51,048 nucleotides of DNA from Candidatus Contendobacter odensis Run_B_J11 (GTDB taxonomy: Bacteria > Pseudomonadota > Gammaproteobacteria > Competibacterales > Competibacteraceae). The notes beneath the pieces are model-generated. The model did no database searches. It saw only the letters and a program-made list of their open reading frames with translations, and was not told the origin of the DNA. Below are positions 50,968 through 51,048 of this stretch, piece by piece (the first letter of the stretch is position 1; every line of letters starts with the position of its first letter). The position numbers and the translations under genes were made by a program. Where the stretch lies: assembly GCF_000531125.1 (NCBI RefSeq), contig NZ_CBTK010000286.1:1-51048 (forward strand), read 5' to 3'.

Positions 50968-51048
50968 TTAATTCTTTTTTTTATCCTTCAATAGTTCGGA
51001 CAGTTTCATGTAGCGATAGCCCCGTAGTTGCATAGGTCCGCAAAGTGA
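50968..51048 (-). CDS. Hypothetical protein, C-terminal fragment at window edge
   Basis: On the minus strand 26 codons read from the edge to a TAA at 50968-50970, ending QLRGYRYMKLSELLKDKKKN. It is basic and helical; too short to name. It may belong to a gene paired with the methyltransferase remnant. The right arm of the inverted repeat directly follows its stop. Confidence 0.4.
   Translation of the reverse strand, partial: SLCGPMQLRGYRYMKLSELLKDKKKN

Overview
The window is a gammaproteobacterial chromosome segment carrying most of a tailed-phage prophage (about 1-32,224, left end outside the window) next to ordinary chromosomal genes (32,225-51,048). Protein similarity that I recognise by eye, the GC-rich coding, a phasin-like gene, a PabB-PabC fusion and a CbrA-like symporter/kinase point to an environmental gammaproteobacterium; a Candidatus Competibacter-type organism would fit, but that is only a guess.

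Prophage, left arm (minus strand, 21.8 kb down to 1). From the immunity region outward: a Cro/YdaS-like regulator, a replication initiator with a QE repeat and possible iterons, DnaB helicase, an SSB-like protein, a ParB-fold protein, an H-NS-like protein, RusA, dUTPase, a broken thyX, a small MazG-like gene, a GH73 endolysin, a block of tail-fibre-like proteins, a ParB-methyltransferase fusion, terminase small and large subunits, portal, a Gp49-family protein, Mu F/SPP1 gp7-like minor head protein, and a 1423-residue head-region protein with Nudix, HipA-like kinase and ADP-ribosyltransferase domains. Most genes overlap by 1-14 bases and are probably translationally coupled.

Prophage, right arm (plus strand, 21.9-32.2 kb). 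A short CI-like repressor without a protease domain, a decayed second repressor, a small membrane protein, a probable C4-type antisense RNA with its target leader and a KilA-N (antirepressor-type) protein, then small early genes, YqaJ exonuclease and a RecT-type annealing protein, a DEAD/DEAH helicase, small HTH proteins and a tyrosine integrase ending next to tRNA-Leu(CAA), the evident attachment site.

A 20-bp imperfect palindrome (consensus ATAGTCGCTTTAGGATACTA) occurs eleven times, always between genes and usually just upstream of a transcription unit on either arm. It looks like a phage-wide operator/promoter element and is the strongest undescribed signal here.

Chromosomal part. A DMT permease, an EAL/HDOD signalling protein, a two-component cluster (receiver protein, a degenerate sensor fused to a DnaQ exonuclease, a small membrane protein, a sodium/solute symporter-histidine kinase), a truncated IclR regulator, thyA, a phasin-like gene, pabBC, a YiiD-type thioesterase, a nitroreductase, a TolQ/MotA-OmpA pair, DAHP synthase and MetY. 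The right end holds a DNA-methyltransferase remnant and a 25-bp perfect inverted repeat, signs of local rearrangement.
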